Origin: Ctenosaura bakeri
Taxonomy: Eukaryota; Chordata; Lepidosauria; Squamata; Iguanidae
Direction of reading: 5' to 3'
Assembly (NCBI GenBank): GCA_948474755.1
Contig: CAOLHI010000073.1
Coordinates: 248,001-312,000, forward strand
Length of the DNA stretch: 64,000 bases
In this document: positions 44,011 to 56,530 of the stretch, piece after piece
Layout of the letters: each line of letters begins with the position of its first letter
How positions within the stretch are numbered: the stretch's first letter is position 1
Position numbers and translations under genes: made by a program
The notes under the pieces: model-generated
The model's input: the letters and a program-made list of their open reading frames with translations, nothing else
Told to the model about the DNA's origin: nothing
Databases searched by the model: none

Positions 44011-47000
44011 ACTGTTTGCAGCTTCTAGGCCCTGATCCTAAATGTGTTTGCCTGGAAGCAAAATGCTAGAAGCATTTTGCAGTGTACAGTTAAAAATCTT
44101 GTCTTTTGTGACTACTTGTGACATGCCCACAGTGCTTAGCTGCTCTAACCCTTCATGGTCCAACCAGTTGCCATGGACAGGAAGAGTCAATGGGTAGGCA
44201 AGGAATTCTCTGTACTAGAAGATTGGATGAGAGTGGCTGGGATCCAAAGCTGCTCCAAAAAAATGCCCCTTTGTGCACATGTGAGAGCTACTCAAGAAGG
44301 GGTGATACAGAAATTAATTTAAAAAATGTATGAATAAATAATATAAAGCATGACAGATAGCAACATTAAAATCTGCATGCATGAACTCAGTTTCAGTTCT
44401 GCAGTTTCAGTGAGATGAACAGCCCGATCCTGTGCATTTGTGTTCATTTACCAAAGAAAAACCTGCAGTAATAGAATGGAACAACAACAGGAACATGGGG
44501 AAATTCAGGAAGTGATGGGGCAAGAGGGAAAAGCAAGCTACACTGTTACCCTTCATATGGGCCTCCTAGCCAGTGAGGGCCCAAGAGTAATTGCAGCAAG
44601 CAGTCAGCTGCTAATCCAATCCTGGGTCCAGAAGTGGTGGAAAATTTGGCCATCAACCCCAGGACATGGCTGTGGATTAGAAGAGGAATTTAGGATATGG
44701 GGGAAATATGCATCTCCCTCTTTTGCACATGAATAACTACATCCCACTTTGCCTTTATCACTGCAATATTTTCCTGTGGTATATCTGGAGAAAGGGAGAA
44801 GTCAGAACAGAATTCGATCCTCCCAGGCTCCTCTGATATGTTTGATACTTGCCTGGGCTTCAACCCTCAATTGGTGTAAATCTAATAAAGGGTTGTGCCC
44901 TACATGTACTAATATGGTGCTACTGGCCCCTTCCATGGTCTCCTGGTGTTACAGCCATTATCTATTATTTTCCTCTACAACCAATATCAGTACACTAGTG
45001 GTACCTTAGTAAGAACACCAGCATTACCTGTCAGTCCACTGCAGTGGCATTTGTCTGAACATTAATAATATTCTTAATGCTGAATCTTGGCTAGTGCTAT
45101 TCAAGTTCGGACTAAAAAGCAGAGCAGTTTCACTGCCCTGCCGACAGCAAAGCCAACAACCACCCCTGTGGCTCAGTGTTAGGTTTCTAGAACTATGCAT
45201 CCCCAAGTGTTCCAGACCTGACTTCTCACTGCACAATTTCATGTGGGGACCATCAGGCCACATACTCCCTGCCTCTTCCTGTTGTGAGGATCTAAGACAA
45301 AACTCGGGACCATGAATGCAAAAATAGGTCACCATTTTGGCTGCTCAGTCATTCTGATCAAATGCAGGAGGGCTCACAAAAAATGAAAATGGAGACCTGT
45401 TTGGTATCTTTTGCTTTAAAATGTGTGGATAGATTTACTATTCATAGAATGCTTGTCTAATAGCAATGTCTAGAGCCAGAGATAATGGGCACAGGGGTGT
45501 AATAAATCTCTCATCACTTCATGAGCGCTCTGCATCATTTCTTACATTTGTGACAACCAGAAAGTGTACTGAGGTCCTGTCCAGGTTTATGGATGTATGT
45601 CTGTATGAAGCATGATAGGGTGGGGGACATCCTAAACCAGACCTTGGAAAGCTCCTTTTAAAAAGAATAACCCTACTGAGACATTGAAGCCATCCATAAC
45701 TGAGCAGTGGTAGGTTGAATCTGTAGGAACTTGCAGAGATCTTCAGCCTGGACTTCCGGTTTGGCAAATGAGTGCAAAATCAGAAGCATGGAAGAAATTT
45801 GCTGAAAAAGTAGGAGTGATGCTACCCTCACAACACTTTTGAAAATGATGAGGGCAGTGCTGCTCCTATTGACTATTTAGTCTGCCACTGAAAGTACAGA
45901 TGAATTGAAAAGAAGCTCACATTAAGGCACTGGTACCTCTGTGGGCCAGTGTGTTGGGATGCTGCAGTGGTCTGCATAGCATTCTGAAGAAGATGTCACT
46001 GTCATTTTGTCAAAGTACTTCTTCCCTAAATACCATTTCCTGTCTTCGATTCTGATTCAAAACAAATATTAACCCATTTAGCAACTTGACATTAATGAGT
46101 GCTAATAAGCAGACACACTCAAATAAATAAACACTTTGAAATAAATAATATTTTCAAGGGTAGTTCAGAGTCAGATTCTTCCACCCCAGATGCTCAAGTA
46201 TAGCAGACTTTTCCCTTCCTCAGTCACAGCCATGGTGCCATGTCCACTGGTATGAGCAGATAACACAGTAAGATAAACACATAGAAGAAAATGTGATAGC
46301 CCCAATAGTTGGGAAACTGATTGTAGTTCTGCTTGCAGTTTGCAGAAGAGCCATGATTTATTTGTGCTCAGAGCCACCTGTCTGGAAGCAGCCTAGCCCA
46401 AGATATAAAGAGGTCAATTTTTCATTTAATGTGGATAGATTGTTCCTTAGAGACCTAAACCTGTGCAGCCATCATTATTTTAATGTATGAAATCTTCCTT
46501 GGGCCTGCATATGAAAGCCTATTGCTTGCAGTTTTCCAAATACCAAGAGGTATGCAGAAAGAGAGGTGAATATTTTCCATTCTGGAAAGCTCATTCCTCT
46601 TCTTCCATGTGTATTTTCCTGACTGGGCCTTTTTCTCTTTTTTAAAATGTGTGTGTGTGTATGCCTACACAGATAGAAACAGCACTGCTACAGAGAGCAG
46701 AACACTTTTTTTTCCAGATTTAGTGACAAGCATATCACGGAGAACAACACAGCATGATTGGCATTCCTTAAGGTGAGCATAGAGGCATTTAATCTCCGAG
46801 AAGCTGCCGCTCTTACTCCCACCACACATGCACATACACATAAGCTCAAAAGAGTGGCAGGCGCGGACAGTGACAAGCTGCCTACGGTGTCAAAGCCTGA
46901 GATAAGAGGCTACAGGCTCAAAGGGATGCCTCTGAACATCAGCACAGTACTGTAGAAGCAGCAGTTCAAAGCCCTGGTTAGTCTCAAAGGAGACAGCCTG

Positions 47001-47586
47001 CTAGGTATGACATTAATTTATTGGAAGTTAAAAATATATATATAATCAAAGATGGAAGGGGAGGGAAGCTTGGTTTGATTGTTTGGGCTGATTGTGCCAT
47101 AAAACAGAGCCAGAGTTTTATGAAATAGACAAAATATCTAAAAGAGCAAACATTTTTGTGAATTCTTTATCCTACTGGTGCCAGATGAGATGTATCACCC
47201 TTTGTGGTGCTAGCTTCACCTTTTAGTCCTTCAAGGATTGTTGTGATCATAAACTTGTTTTCCTTTGAATTAAGTTCCACTAAGATCAATGGGGCCTTAT
47301 TCTTCCAAATAAATGTGTGAATGGCCAGTGTATTAGTCACATTTTTTCTATCTTTTTTCTTAAATTGCATCATATTAAGCTTCTGTAAACAGATTGGTGA
47401 TCTCAATCCATTTGTCAGCAAATAGTTAATTAAGTGCTGAAATTGAACTAGAAAACTGAAAGCAAAAGGTGAACCCTGTGTCACTTTTGTCTCTGCACTG
47501 CAGAGTTTCCATTTCTTAATACCCGGTGTACTGCTGCAGAGAAACAAGAGCAAAATGTTACATTCCTCAGTTTCTCTTTTTATTGG
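44011..47586. other. Long unique stretch, no gene seen
   Basis: About 3.6 kb with almost no recognisable repeats apart from a short (GT)n at 46645-46661. Frames of up to 103 codons have no known domain. 46690-46960 is CpG-bearing (AATCTCCGAGAAGCTGCCGC, GCGCGGACAGTGAC) and could be an additional regulatory block. Confidence 0.45.
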
Positions 47587-47805
47587 GGCCATTTTATATT
47601 AGACACAATTATAGCACTATGATTCCACTTTAACTGCCATAGCAACATCCTATGGAGTCCCGGGATCTGCAGTTTAGAGAGAGGTGCTTAGAATTCCCAG
47701 CTAGAGAGCTCCTCTAATGCTTCCCCAAATGACAAATCCAAAGATTTCATACAGCGAAACCATGATAGTTAAAGTGTAATAATTGTGCTATAATTATCTA
47801 TACAT
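47587..47805. mobile_element. Palindromic MITE, A2 type
   Basis: GGCCATTTTATATTAGACAC then AATTATAGCACTATGATTCC on the left; GATAGTTAAAGTGTAATAAT then TGTGCTATAATTATCTA on the right. Right end decayed at the start of the family D copy. Confidence 0.65.
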
Positions 47806-47814
47806 CTACTAGGG

Positions 47815-48288
47815 TTAGGGTCTCAGAATCCTCATAAAAGTGGAATAATCACAAATATCAAAATGTGTATGTGTGTCTGTGGAAAGGGAATCTGGGCACG
47901 GTGGGGGGGAAGAGGCATGCAGGGTCCAAACCAGGTCAGGAAAAGAGAGGGAAGGGGCAGTGGGACAGTGTGGTGGCCCTATACTTCCCCTCTGTTTCAC
48001 ATGTCCTTCCTTAGGTGTGGGCAATATCAGGAGAGGGTTGCGAGGCTGAGAAACTGAGCTGTGAGGCATCCTCAGCAGGCCAGGCGGCAACTGATGGAGG
48101 AGAAAGAGGACCAGAGGCAGGTTTCTAAAGAGCTGCACAGCCTGAACAAAGCCACTGAGAAGAAAGGCTCCCCCTGAAAAGAAGTACCCGAGGTGGGGGG
48201 CCCCAGGGGTTTAAGAAACTCACAAATGATCAAATCCATGAAAATCAAACCCCACAAATGTGGAAGGCTGAGTATAGTGTGAATGGGC
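47815..48288 (-). mobile_element. Family D element, copy 2 (inverted relative to 5534)
   Basis: Complement of the 5534-5995 element: CACAAATATCAAAATGTGTA, GTCAGGAAAAGAGAGGGAAG, CAAATGTGGAAGGCTGAG. Purine-rich on this strand, hence the spurious frames. Confidence 0.6.
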
Positions 48289-49262
48289 TCAGGATTTTTG
48301 GAGATAGTTTTGTTGCCTTGTCTTGATTTCAGTTCAAAGAGCCATTGCTTTTCTCTGCATGCTTTTGGCACCCAAAATTCCTGATGAAATAAGAAGAAAA
48401 GGTTTTAAAGATATATTCTTCTGAACCAGTTTTTATGGGGAGGGGATACAATTTGTTTTGTTAACATGTTAGATTCTTTCTCTCATTCCTGCAGCCTGTA
48501 CCAGAAATCATATACTGCAACCACCGATGTTAGTTGTCTTTGCTGTTATTAATTGGGATCAAGTCAATTTTGATTTACAGCAACCCTCTGGATGAGAGAA
48601 ATCCATATCACCCTAATCATCAACTGTCCTGCTCAGATCTTGCAGATTCAGGGCTATGTCCTCCTTGATTAAGTCTGTCTGCCTGCAATGTGGTCTTCCT
48701 CTTCTCCTACTGCTTTACCATTGTTGTCTTTTATAGTGAGTCATGTCTCCTCATGATATGGCCAAAATACGATGATCTCGGCTTATTCATCTTGGCTTCT
48801 AGGGAGAGTTCAGGCTTGATTTGCTCCAGGACCCATTTATTGGTCTTTTTAGCAGTCCAGGGTATCCGTAGAACCCTTCTCTAGCACCACATTTGGAATG
48901 AGTTGTTTTTCTTCCTATTTGCTTTCTTCACTGTCCAGCTTTCACAACCACACATAGAAACTGGAAACACCACAATGTGGACAATCCTGACTATAATGTT
49001 CAATGATATATCTTTACACTCCCGGATCATGTCTAGCTCCTTCATAGCTGTCCTTCCAAGTCTTAGTCTTCTGATTATTTCTTGACTGAGATCTCCATTC
49101 TGATTAATAACTGTACCAAGGTATGGAAAATGTTTAGCTGTTTCAATGTCTTCATCATCGATGTTAGAATTATTTAAATAATCAGTGCTAATTATTTTTG
49201 TTTTCTTAGTGTTTGACTGCCAACCTACCTTTGTACTTTCTTCCTTTACTTTCTTTAGTCAA

Positions 49263-51003
49263 CCAATCATAGAATCATAGAATCATAGAGTTGGAAGAGA
49301 CCACAGGGGCCATCCAGTCCAACCCCCTGCCATGCAGGAACACACATCAAAGCACTCCCAACAGATGGCCATCCAGCCTCTACTTAAAAACCTCCAAAGA
49401 AGGAGACTACACCACACTCCCAGGTATCATATTCCACTACTAAACAGCTCTGACCATCAGGAAGTTCTTCCTGGGCTCAGGTGGAATCTCCTTTCCTACA
49501 GCTTGAATCCATTGCTCCTTGTCCTAGTCTCTGCAGCAACGGAAAACAAGTCCACTCCCTCCTCGACATGACATCTCTTCAAATATTTAAACATGGCTAT
49601 CATGTCCTCTCTTAACCTTCTCTTCTGCAGACTAAACATCCCCAGCTCCCTAAGCCGCTCCTCATAGGGCATGGCCTCCAGACTCTTCACCATTTTGGTT
49701 GGCCTCCTCTGGACATGAACCAATGGATTCAGGTTACAAGTCAAGAGATTCTACCTAAACATAAACAACTGGGTTTTTTCTTCTTATTTTTCTTGTAAAG
49801 CACCATGTACAGTGATGGTGCAATGTAAATAAACAGAGGAGGAAGAAGAGGAGAACTTATTTACAGAGAGAAATGTTTGACAGTGGAATGAGGGTGGTTG
49901 ACTCTTATTCTTTAGAAGACCCTTACCACACTATGCTGCAATTCCGCGTCATACTGTCATGAAACTGGCAATGCCATTGCTCAGTTGAGATCAGGACCTG
50001 ACTGCACCCCACTGCACTGGTTGGCTGCTGGCGGATGGGTAGCATTCAGGACACGCTTCTTTTTTCCGCAGTACAGCCAGCCTCTTCCTGGGCTGTACTG
50101 CGGAAGGAAGCTCTTGATAGCACTTCCACCCTTCCCTCATGTCTGCAACTGACAGGATCATTTCACAGTGGGAGGACATTACTGGATTTTTTCCAGTAAT
50201 AGTATACGGCATGATCACTATGGCTGGCAATGCAATAGCAGCAGGACTGCAATGATACTCTGCGATGGCATGTCTCACGGACAGGCAGCAACATGTTCCC
50301 ATGCCGGGATGGTGCTGTAGTGCAATAAGAGCTGTGGTCTTTAAACAGTGGCTGGGTGAGTAGTTTTCAGGAATGCTGTAGTGGATTACTGCATGGATTA
50401 CTGTAGTGGATTACTGCAGACCCTTCACCATTTTGGTCGCTCTCCTCTGGACACATTCCAGCTTGTTGATATCCTTCTTAAATTGGGGTGCCCAGAACTG
50501 GATACAGTATTCCAAATGAGACCTAACCAATGCAGAATAGAGTGGTACTGTTACGTCCCTTAATCTAGACACCATACTGCTATTGATGCAACCTAGAATC
50601 TCATTGGCTTTCTCAGCTGCTGCATCTCACTGCTGACTCATGTTCAGCTTGTGATCTACCAAGACTCCTAGAACCCTTTCACATGTACTGCTATCCAACC
50701 ATGCATCCCCCATCCTATATTTGTGCATTCTACTTTTTCTGCCTAAGTGTAGGACCGTACATTTCTCTCTGTTGAAATTCATTTTGTCAGCTTTGGCCCA
50801 GCTCTCCAATCTGTCAAGGACATTTTGAAATTTGATCCTGTCCTCTGGAATATTAGCAACCCCTCCCAATTTGGCGTCATCTGCAAATTTGATCAGCATG
50901 CCCTCTACTCCTTCATCCAAGTCATTGATAAAGATGTTGAATAGCATTGGGCCCATGACAGAACCCTGTGGCACCCCACTAGTCACTTCTCTCCAGGACG
51001 AAA
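49263..51003 (-). mobile_element. CR1 LINE inserted in BovB, carrying a palindromic element
   Basis: The minus strand encodes CR1 reverse transcriptase from TSGVPQGSVMGPMLFNIFIN through the active-site FADD (50876-50887) to CERVLGVLVDHKLN (50627). The 3' UTR ends in AATCATAG octamers at 49263-49290. It is 5' truncated. The UTR is interrupted at about 50415-49740 by a block containing the B2 element and a duplicated CR1 piece. Confidence 0.9.
49918..50333 (-). mobile_element. Palindromic element B2 inside the CR1 3' UTR
   Basis: GACCCTTACCACACTATGCT at the left and GCAATAAGAGCT at the right. The hairpin CTTTTTTCCGCAGTACAGCC then GGCTGTACTGCGGAAGGAAG sits at about 50057-50107. Same element and same CR1 flanks as 34719-35118, in inverted orientation. 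Confidence 0.7.
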
Positions 51004-52520
51004 AGGTCCTTGGTCTAGGTCCTTGGTATTTTCTGCTAGTAGTATTGTGTCATCTGCATAACTTAAATTGATGTTCCTTTGCTCAGTTTTCACACCTCCT
51101 TCCTGCAAGTCTAATCCTACTTTACAAGTTAAGCAGGTAGGGTGATAAGTAGCAGACTTCTTTGACCCCCTTGCCAAATGGAAACCATTCTGTATTCCTG
51201 TATTCTGTTCTGATGGTAGTTTCTTATCCTGAATACAGGTTACACATCAGGACAAACAAATGTTGTGTCACATCCATTTCTTTAACAATGATCTATAGTT
51301 TTTCCATGAGCTACACAATCAATAATCACAGGTTGATTTTCTTCTGAAACTCTTTAATGTGCTCCATTAGCCAAGGTATGTTTGCAATATGATCCTTAGT
51401 GTCTCTTCCTTTCCTGAATGCAACTTGGTCATCTTTCTTGCTACATATAAGATAGAAGTCTTTGTTGTAGAATTTTGAGCATCACTTTACTTGCATGGGA
51501 AATTAATGCAGTGGTTCTGTGGTTAATTCAAACTCTGGTGTTCCTCTTGGAGACTGGAATGTATACTGAGTGTTTCCAATATGTGGGCCATTCTTTTGTA
51601 TTCCATATTTGTTGACAGATTTTAGTTAGAACTAGAGTAGATTCTGCCTCTGTAGCTTGAAGCAGTTCTATTGGTATGCCATCTGTTTCTGATGATCTAT
51701 TTCTCCCAAGTACAGCTTCCACTTCACCTTCTAAAATTGGAGGTTCATCTTCAAATGGTTCTTCCCTTGAATGAATTTGTCATCATTTCATCTCTTTTAC
51801 ACAGTTCTTCACAGTGTATTGTTTCCATCATCTTTTTATTTGTATTTAATCATGTAATGTGTTCCCCTGCTGGTTATTACTTTATTACTTTTGGTTTAAA
51901 TTTCCTTTTGATTTCTAAGATCTTATGGAAGAGGTCTCTTGTTCTTCCTTTTTCATTCTCATCTTTTCTTTCTCTGCATTGATTATTATAGTAGTTCTCT
52001 TTGTTCCTGCCTAAAAGTTGCTGAACAGTTGCATTAAGAGTTATGACTCTATTTCTGTCACTTGTTATTTTTGCTTCTTTTCTTTCTTTAACTGCTTGAA
52101 GAGATTCATCTGTCATCCATTGAGGCTTCTCTTTCTTTTTGGCTACAGGTAGCATCTTTTTGCATTCCTTCTTGACAATGTCCCTGGCTTCAGTCCAGTG
52201 TTCTTCTGGATTCTTGTTTATATATTCTATTCTTGTTTTACTGTGTCTAGCTTCCTCTGATACACGCTTCATACATTCCATGTTCCTATGTGTTGTACAG
52301 CTTCAGACTTTCTTTTCACCTGTGAACACATCAAGAGCTGAACACTGTTTTGGCTTGAGTTCAGTTGTGTCATTAACCACCTTGCTGCTTGTAGTTGTTT
52401 TCTGCTGTACCCCAGGAGCTTGTTGACTGCCTTTGGAGCTGGGGGTCTCATCTTCTGGGCACACTCTCTTGTTTCATTTTGGATTGTGCTTTCATGGTAA
52501 AAGATTTTCAAAAGGGTCTT

Positions 52521-53819
52521 CCTATGCCTCCTTCTGCACTGTAATAATAAATGTTAGCTATGGTGCCACTGACATTTCCCCTGAGACATCCCACACCAAT
52601 GTCACCACTGTATTTCTGTCTGCACTAAGCTTCTGTCTGAACTAACTTCCTGTTATCATATGAAGTGAATTCAAGGAGTAACTATGAAACTCCAAATAGC
52701 TGTGACTAGCCTACCTTCCAGACAGTGGCATAGTTTCTGCCTTTATTTGCAGGATAAAGAAGCACAGCCCAGACCTTACTGAGAAGCTGCTCTGCTTCTT
52801 GCTTGGGTGCCACTGCAAGCTTTGAGGTAATCAAGATGACTCCTTTTTGTTCTCAAAATTCTTCAATTTATAGATATATGCATGTATGCATATACAAAAT
52901 ATATCAAAGCCCTTGGCTGAAATTCTGTTGGCTTGTCAGACAAGTATAAGCTCCTCTGCGAAACAGTTTTTGTCCCATACAGAACATCTGCATTCAGTTT
53001 AAGGTTGTGGAAGTAGAATTGTGTATGTGGTGCTATGATGCATGCAGATGCACATGTTAGAAGGATATGCATTGTGTGTGGATGCACATTCACATTTGGT
53101 TGTGCATTCAACTGTACATTTGGTGTCTTGGTTGAGCTGTGCAATGTTGCCATTCAGTGCAAGGATCAGTGCATAACAGCACATGCAGATATTTCTACTG
53201 TCTTGCCCTATATATATCAGAATGCAGATCAAGTACTCTCATATGATTAAATGCTATCCTTCATTTTGATAAAAATGGTAAAACAGAAATCCTTACAAGA
53301 AAGCAGCCTATTACAGTGCAGTCTGCAAACAGAGCTGAGTACATTTATCTCCATATTATAAAATGCCGGATTGTCAAAACCTTAGATGATCTATAGAGTA
53401 CCGTCAGGTCTGCAATGGTGTAGTACACAGAAAAGCATTCTCAGTTGCTGCTCCTGAACTTGGATCCTATACCTTTAGAGGCACACCCAGATGCAAACCT
53501 ATATATGTCTTTTAGAGGAAGTATAACATCTCTTATTCAAATTGTCTTTAAATGTCTAGGGGCAGAGGAGGATTCAGCGGCATAATGAACACGGTGTGAC
53601 CTGCAATAGGTGGGTTCCAAATGGAGCTAAGCAATAACATAGATATACCTGGCTTTGGCCTATAGTTTGCAAATAAGCAGTTTCCTTTCAGAGCACTGTG
53701 ATAGTTTGTCCTTTTTACCCTTAAAAAGATAACAATGCATAACAGTTTCAGTAATGTGATTCTAGATGCCTTCAATCTTTAATAAATGGTTATTAAAAAT
53801 AAACTTATGATAGTGGACC
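52521..53819. other. Unique DNA
   Basis: Possibly BovB 5' sequence in the first 150 bases; otherwise nothing recognised. GCATTGTGTGTGGATGCACA-type TG/CA-rich sequence lies at 53030-53110. Confidence 0.45.
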
Positions 53820-54200
53820 ATTTCTCTCCTTCAGACCAGCTACTGCACACTCTGACTTAACGCTAAGGGGTCACTGAGTGCCATTCCCCACACCGCAGCC
53901 TGTTCCTAGGGGAGTGATAACTGCGTTACTCCTGCAGCATTATGACCTATTAGTGTGTCTGATGGGCGGTGGCAAGGGAGAGAGAAGTGATAAACCGTTA
54001 AGAGTCTTTTGTGCACAAATATCTCCTCTGTATCAATCTCCTGCCCATCTGCAATCAAGCAATCGATCTGCATTTTGATGGTGTGGTTTTACACCTACAT
54101 TACTGCCTCATGAACTTAACAAAAGTTCATTGTTGCCAACCAAGGAGATTAATTAAAGAGTGATCAAGCCAGTGAGTTTTCCTATTGGGAACCAGCTAGC
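53820..54200. promoter_or_regulatory. Candidate conserved non-coding element
   Basis: Repeat-free, with CpG sites (ATAACTGCGTTACTCCTGC, GATGGGCGGTGGC, ATAAACCGTTAAGAG, AAGCAATCGATCTGC) and homeodomain-like cores (GAGATTAATTAAAG). A 66-codon frame has no domain. Enhancer identity inferred. Confidence 0.4.
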
Positions 54201-54659
54201 ATCTACAGAGCTGTCTACCAATAGATCATTGCTTTGGAAATGTCAAGTCCTAAGAAAATATTGATTTCAGATGTTCAGTTTGATTACAGGCAGGAATGAA
54301 GGTGCTTAAAATCCAGTTTATTGGTGGATACAAATCTCTGAGAAAATGTGCTTAATTTCAGTAAATAAGGTTGCACTCCTGTTTATTTGAGAGGAGATCC
54401 CAGATAATTTTTTTACATTGTATATTTTTAGATAATACATATTTATCTATTTTAATTTATAAATATATAAATTTATTTGGTATTAGTTTAAATATTTTTT
54501 TATTATTTTATATTTTAAGAAAAGTCTTCAAAAAAGCATTATTGAACTTGAATAAACTTGTCATTCCTCTAGTTCTAAGTAATGGTAGTGTTTGTATAGC
54601 ATATCATTAAATCAGTAATCTCAATCTGTTTGTCTTATTGCCTACCTGCTTGCCCCCCT
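54201..54659. other. Very AT-rich DNA
   Basis: Long A/T runs at 54410-54540. No gene or transposon recognised. Confidence 0.5.
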
Positions 54660-54694
54660 TCTTTCTCTCTCTCTCTCTCTCTTGCTCTCTCTCT
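54660..54694. repeat. (CT)n microsatellite
   Basis: Dinucleotide run with one TTG interruption. Confidence 0.9.
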
Positions 54695-54719
54695 CACATC
54701 ACAAGACAATTTTAAACCC

Positions 54720-55165
54720 AAGAATCATAGAATCATAGGGCCTTTCTGCACTACACTGTTATAGTGCTATTATTTCACTTTCAACATCCAATGGAATCCT
54801 GGGGTTTGCAGTTGAGGGAGGGGTCTTCAGAATTCTTAACCAGAGAGCTCTTTGGCCTCAGCAAACCACAAACCCCAGAATTCCACAGGATATTGAAAGT
54901 GGAATAATAGCACTATAACAGTGGAGTGTGGAAATGGCCATAGAGTTGGACGGGCCCTCAGAAGTCATCATGTTCAACTTCCTGCTCGGTGAAGGATCTC
55001 CAGCTAAAGCATCCCCAGCAAGTAGCTGTCCAGCCTCTTTATGAAGATATTCAAAGAAGGAGACCCCACTGTCTCTCAAAGCAATTGGTTCCATTGCTGA
55101 ACCACTTTTACTATCAAGAAATTCTTTCTAATATTCAATTGAAATCTACTCTCTTGCTATTAGAC
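54720..55165 (-). mobile_element. CR1 3' UTR split by a family A MITE
   Basis: AAGAATCATAGAATCATAG (octamer end) at 54720-54738, then the MITE, then ATAGAGTTGGACGGGCCCTC to the CTTTCTAATATTCAATTGAA region at about 55130. Minus-strand CR1, 5' truncated. Confidence 0.85.
54738..54939. mobile_element. Palindromic MITE, family A (202 bp)
   Basis: GGGCCTTTCTGCACTACACT to GTGTGGAAATGGCC, flanked by ATA (54735-54737, 54940-54942). The uninterrupted CR1 octamer sequence AATCATAGAGTTGG is restored if the element and one ATA are removed, confirming the boundaries. Confidence 0.9.
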
Positions 55166-55716
55166 CAACCAAACCAATAATACAGACAATTTCAATATTA
55201 TATATCATAATATTACAATGTCAGCAATAAAACTGATAATAAAAACAACATATTATGATGGCCGCTGGGAGAAGAAGGCCTTAGCTGGTATCTTAATGTC
55301 ATAGCATCAGGATGTTAAATTATGAGGGCTGACGCTTCTAGTCTGTAATTCTAAGTGCTCTGATAATGGGAAACCTGCCTTCAAGCAGACATGCTTAGGC
55401 CTGGAATGCTGATGTTATTTCCCAATATTTCACTGACATCCAATTGGAATCTATGAGAGAGAGGTTCCTAGACTGAACCATGAATGACAGGACACTAAAA
55501 GATTTTTATGTTAACAAATGAGAAGATGGTTTAAGGATACTGCATGACAGTCGAAAAGATCAAAAATTTATCATGCCAGCCAATATGCATTGGAAGAAAG
55601 CTCTCAGCCCATTCCCACTATCCAGAAGTGTAATTATGGTCATCACCAAATCTATGATTTATTATGTGCAGAATTATGTGCAGAAGCACAAAAGATAAGC
55701 AAGGCTGCTCAATTGG
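55166..55716. other. Unique AT-rich DNA
   Basis: Nothing recognised. Confidence 0.45.
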
Positions 55717-56123
55717 AGAGTCAGAGTGGTGGAATGGTTTGCTACAGTTCTGGAGACCAGGGTTCAAATCCCTGTTTGGCTATGGAAACCCATTGGGTAA
55801 CTGTGGGAAAGACACGCTCTCTTAGCCTCAGAGGGAGGCAAAGGCCATTTCCACACTAGACTGTTATAGTGCTCTGATTCCACTTTCACCATCCTGTGGA
55901 ATCCTGGGGTTTGCAGTTTTGGGAGGGGCCACCAGCTCCTCTCGAAACTGCAAATCCCAGGATTCCACAACATGGTGAAAGTGGAATCAGAGCGCTATAA
56001 CACTCTAGTGCGGAAATGGCTAAAGGCAAGCTCCCCTTGAACAAATGTTGCCAAGAAAATCCCACAGTAGGTTTGCCTTAGTGTTGTCATAAGTTGGAAA
56101 TGACACAACAACAACAACAACAG
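55717..56123 (+). mobile_element. Sauria SINE split by a family A MITE
   Basis: Head GAGAGTCAGAGTGGTGGAAT, B box GGTTCAAATCCC, body to GGGAGGCAAA, MITE, then GGCAAGCTCCCCTTGAACAA and the tail TGTCATAAGTTGGAAATGAC with (CAA)n. Confidence 0.85.
55843..56021. mobile_element. Palindromic MITE, family A (179 bp)
   Basis: GGCCATTTCCACACTAGACT to GCGGAAATGGCT, flanked by AAA on both sides (55840-55842, 56022-56024). The arms GATTCCACTTTCACCATCCT and ATGGTGAAAGTGGAATCAGA are strongly complementary. Inside a SINE. Confidence 0.88.
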
Positions 56124-56530
56124 CAAGGCTGCTCCTGGATGAGGCTTTTATTATGCAATTGTCGTGCCTCATTCAGGAATTCCACAATGTAGGCATTGCC
56201 ATCTTCCATTTCATGACACTCTGGTGTTTCTTCACTATTGCTTCTATCTTTTCTTTTAAGTGCAGAATATTTGTCCAGGAGGAGGAGGAGAAAGAATAGA
56301 TGGACATACCTTTAACTGGCAACTTGGCACATTTGGCAAAAGACCATGGGTGACTGGGGTTACACCTATTCTAAAGGTCTGGTTGTTCTGAAAGACCTCT
56401 CCCTATTCTTTTCATTTCAGTGAATTAAAGACCAGATTTAGAGGTTGGTTATACGCAGAGGATGCTAAAGAAGTGAAAATAGTTCAACAAAGAGGATGTC
56501 TTAGTCTGTATCATCTTCTTCTAAAATGTC
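56124..56530. other. Unique DNA
   Basis: Nothing recognised. Confidence 0.45.

Larger units (their letters stand above)
48535..52520 (-). mobile_element. BovB (RTE) LINE fossil, interrupted by CR1
   Basis: Reading the minus strand: an N-terminal stretch ending HIGTWNV (52511-52275); a junction where the endonuclease domain is missing; a linker (52281-51877); RT motifs DGIPIELL and WPTYWKHSVYIPV (51722-51528); a degenerate stretch with ASKVMLKILQ; the active-site YADD (51049-51060). A CR1 follows (51003-49263), and BovB resumes with VGWQSNTKKTKIIST and CGCESWTVKK (49262-48900), then the 3' UTR. Stops and shifts throughout make it inactive. It is a likely relative of the source of the window's SINE tails. 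Confidence 0.85.

Noticed and set aside
54738..54939. An 8-bp duplication TCATAGGG/CCATAGAG suggesting a hAT element
   Set aside because: It needs two mismatches and asymmetric ends. The 3-bp ATA reading is exact, keeps symmetric GGCC ends, and agrees with the other copies.
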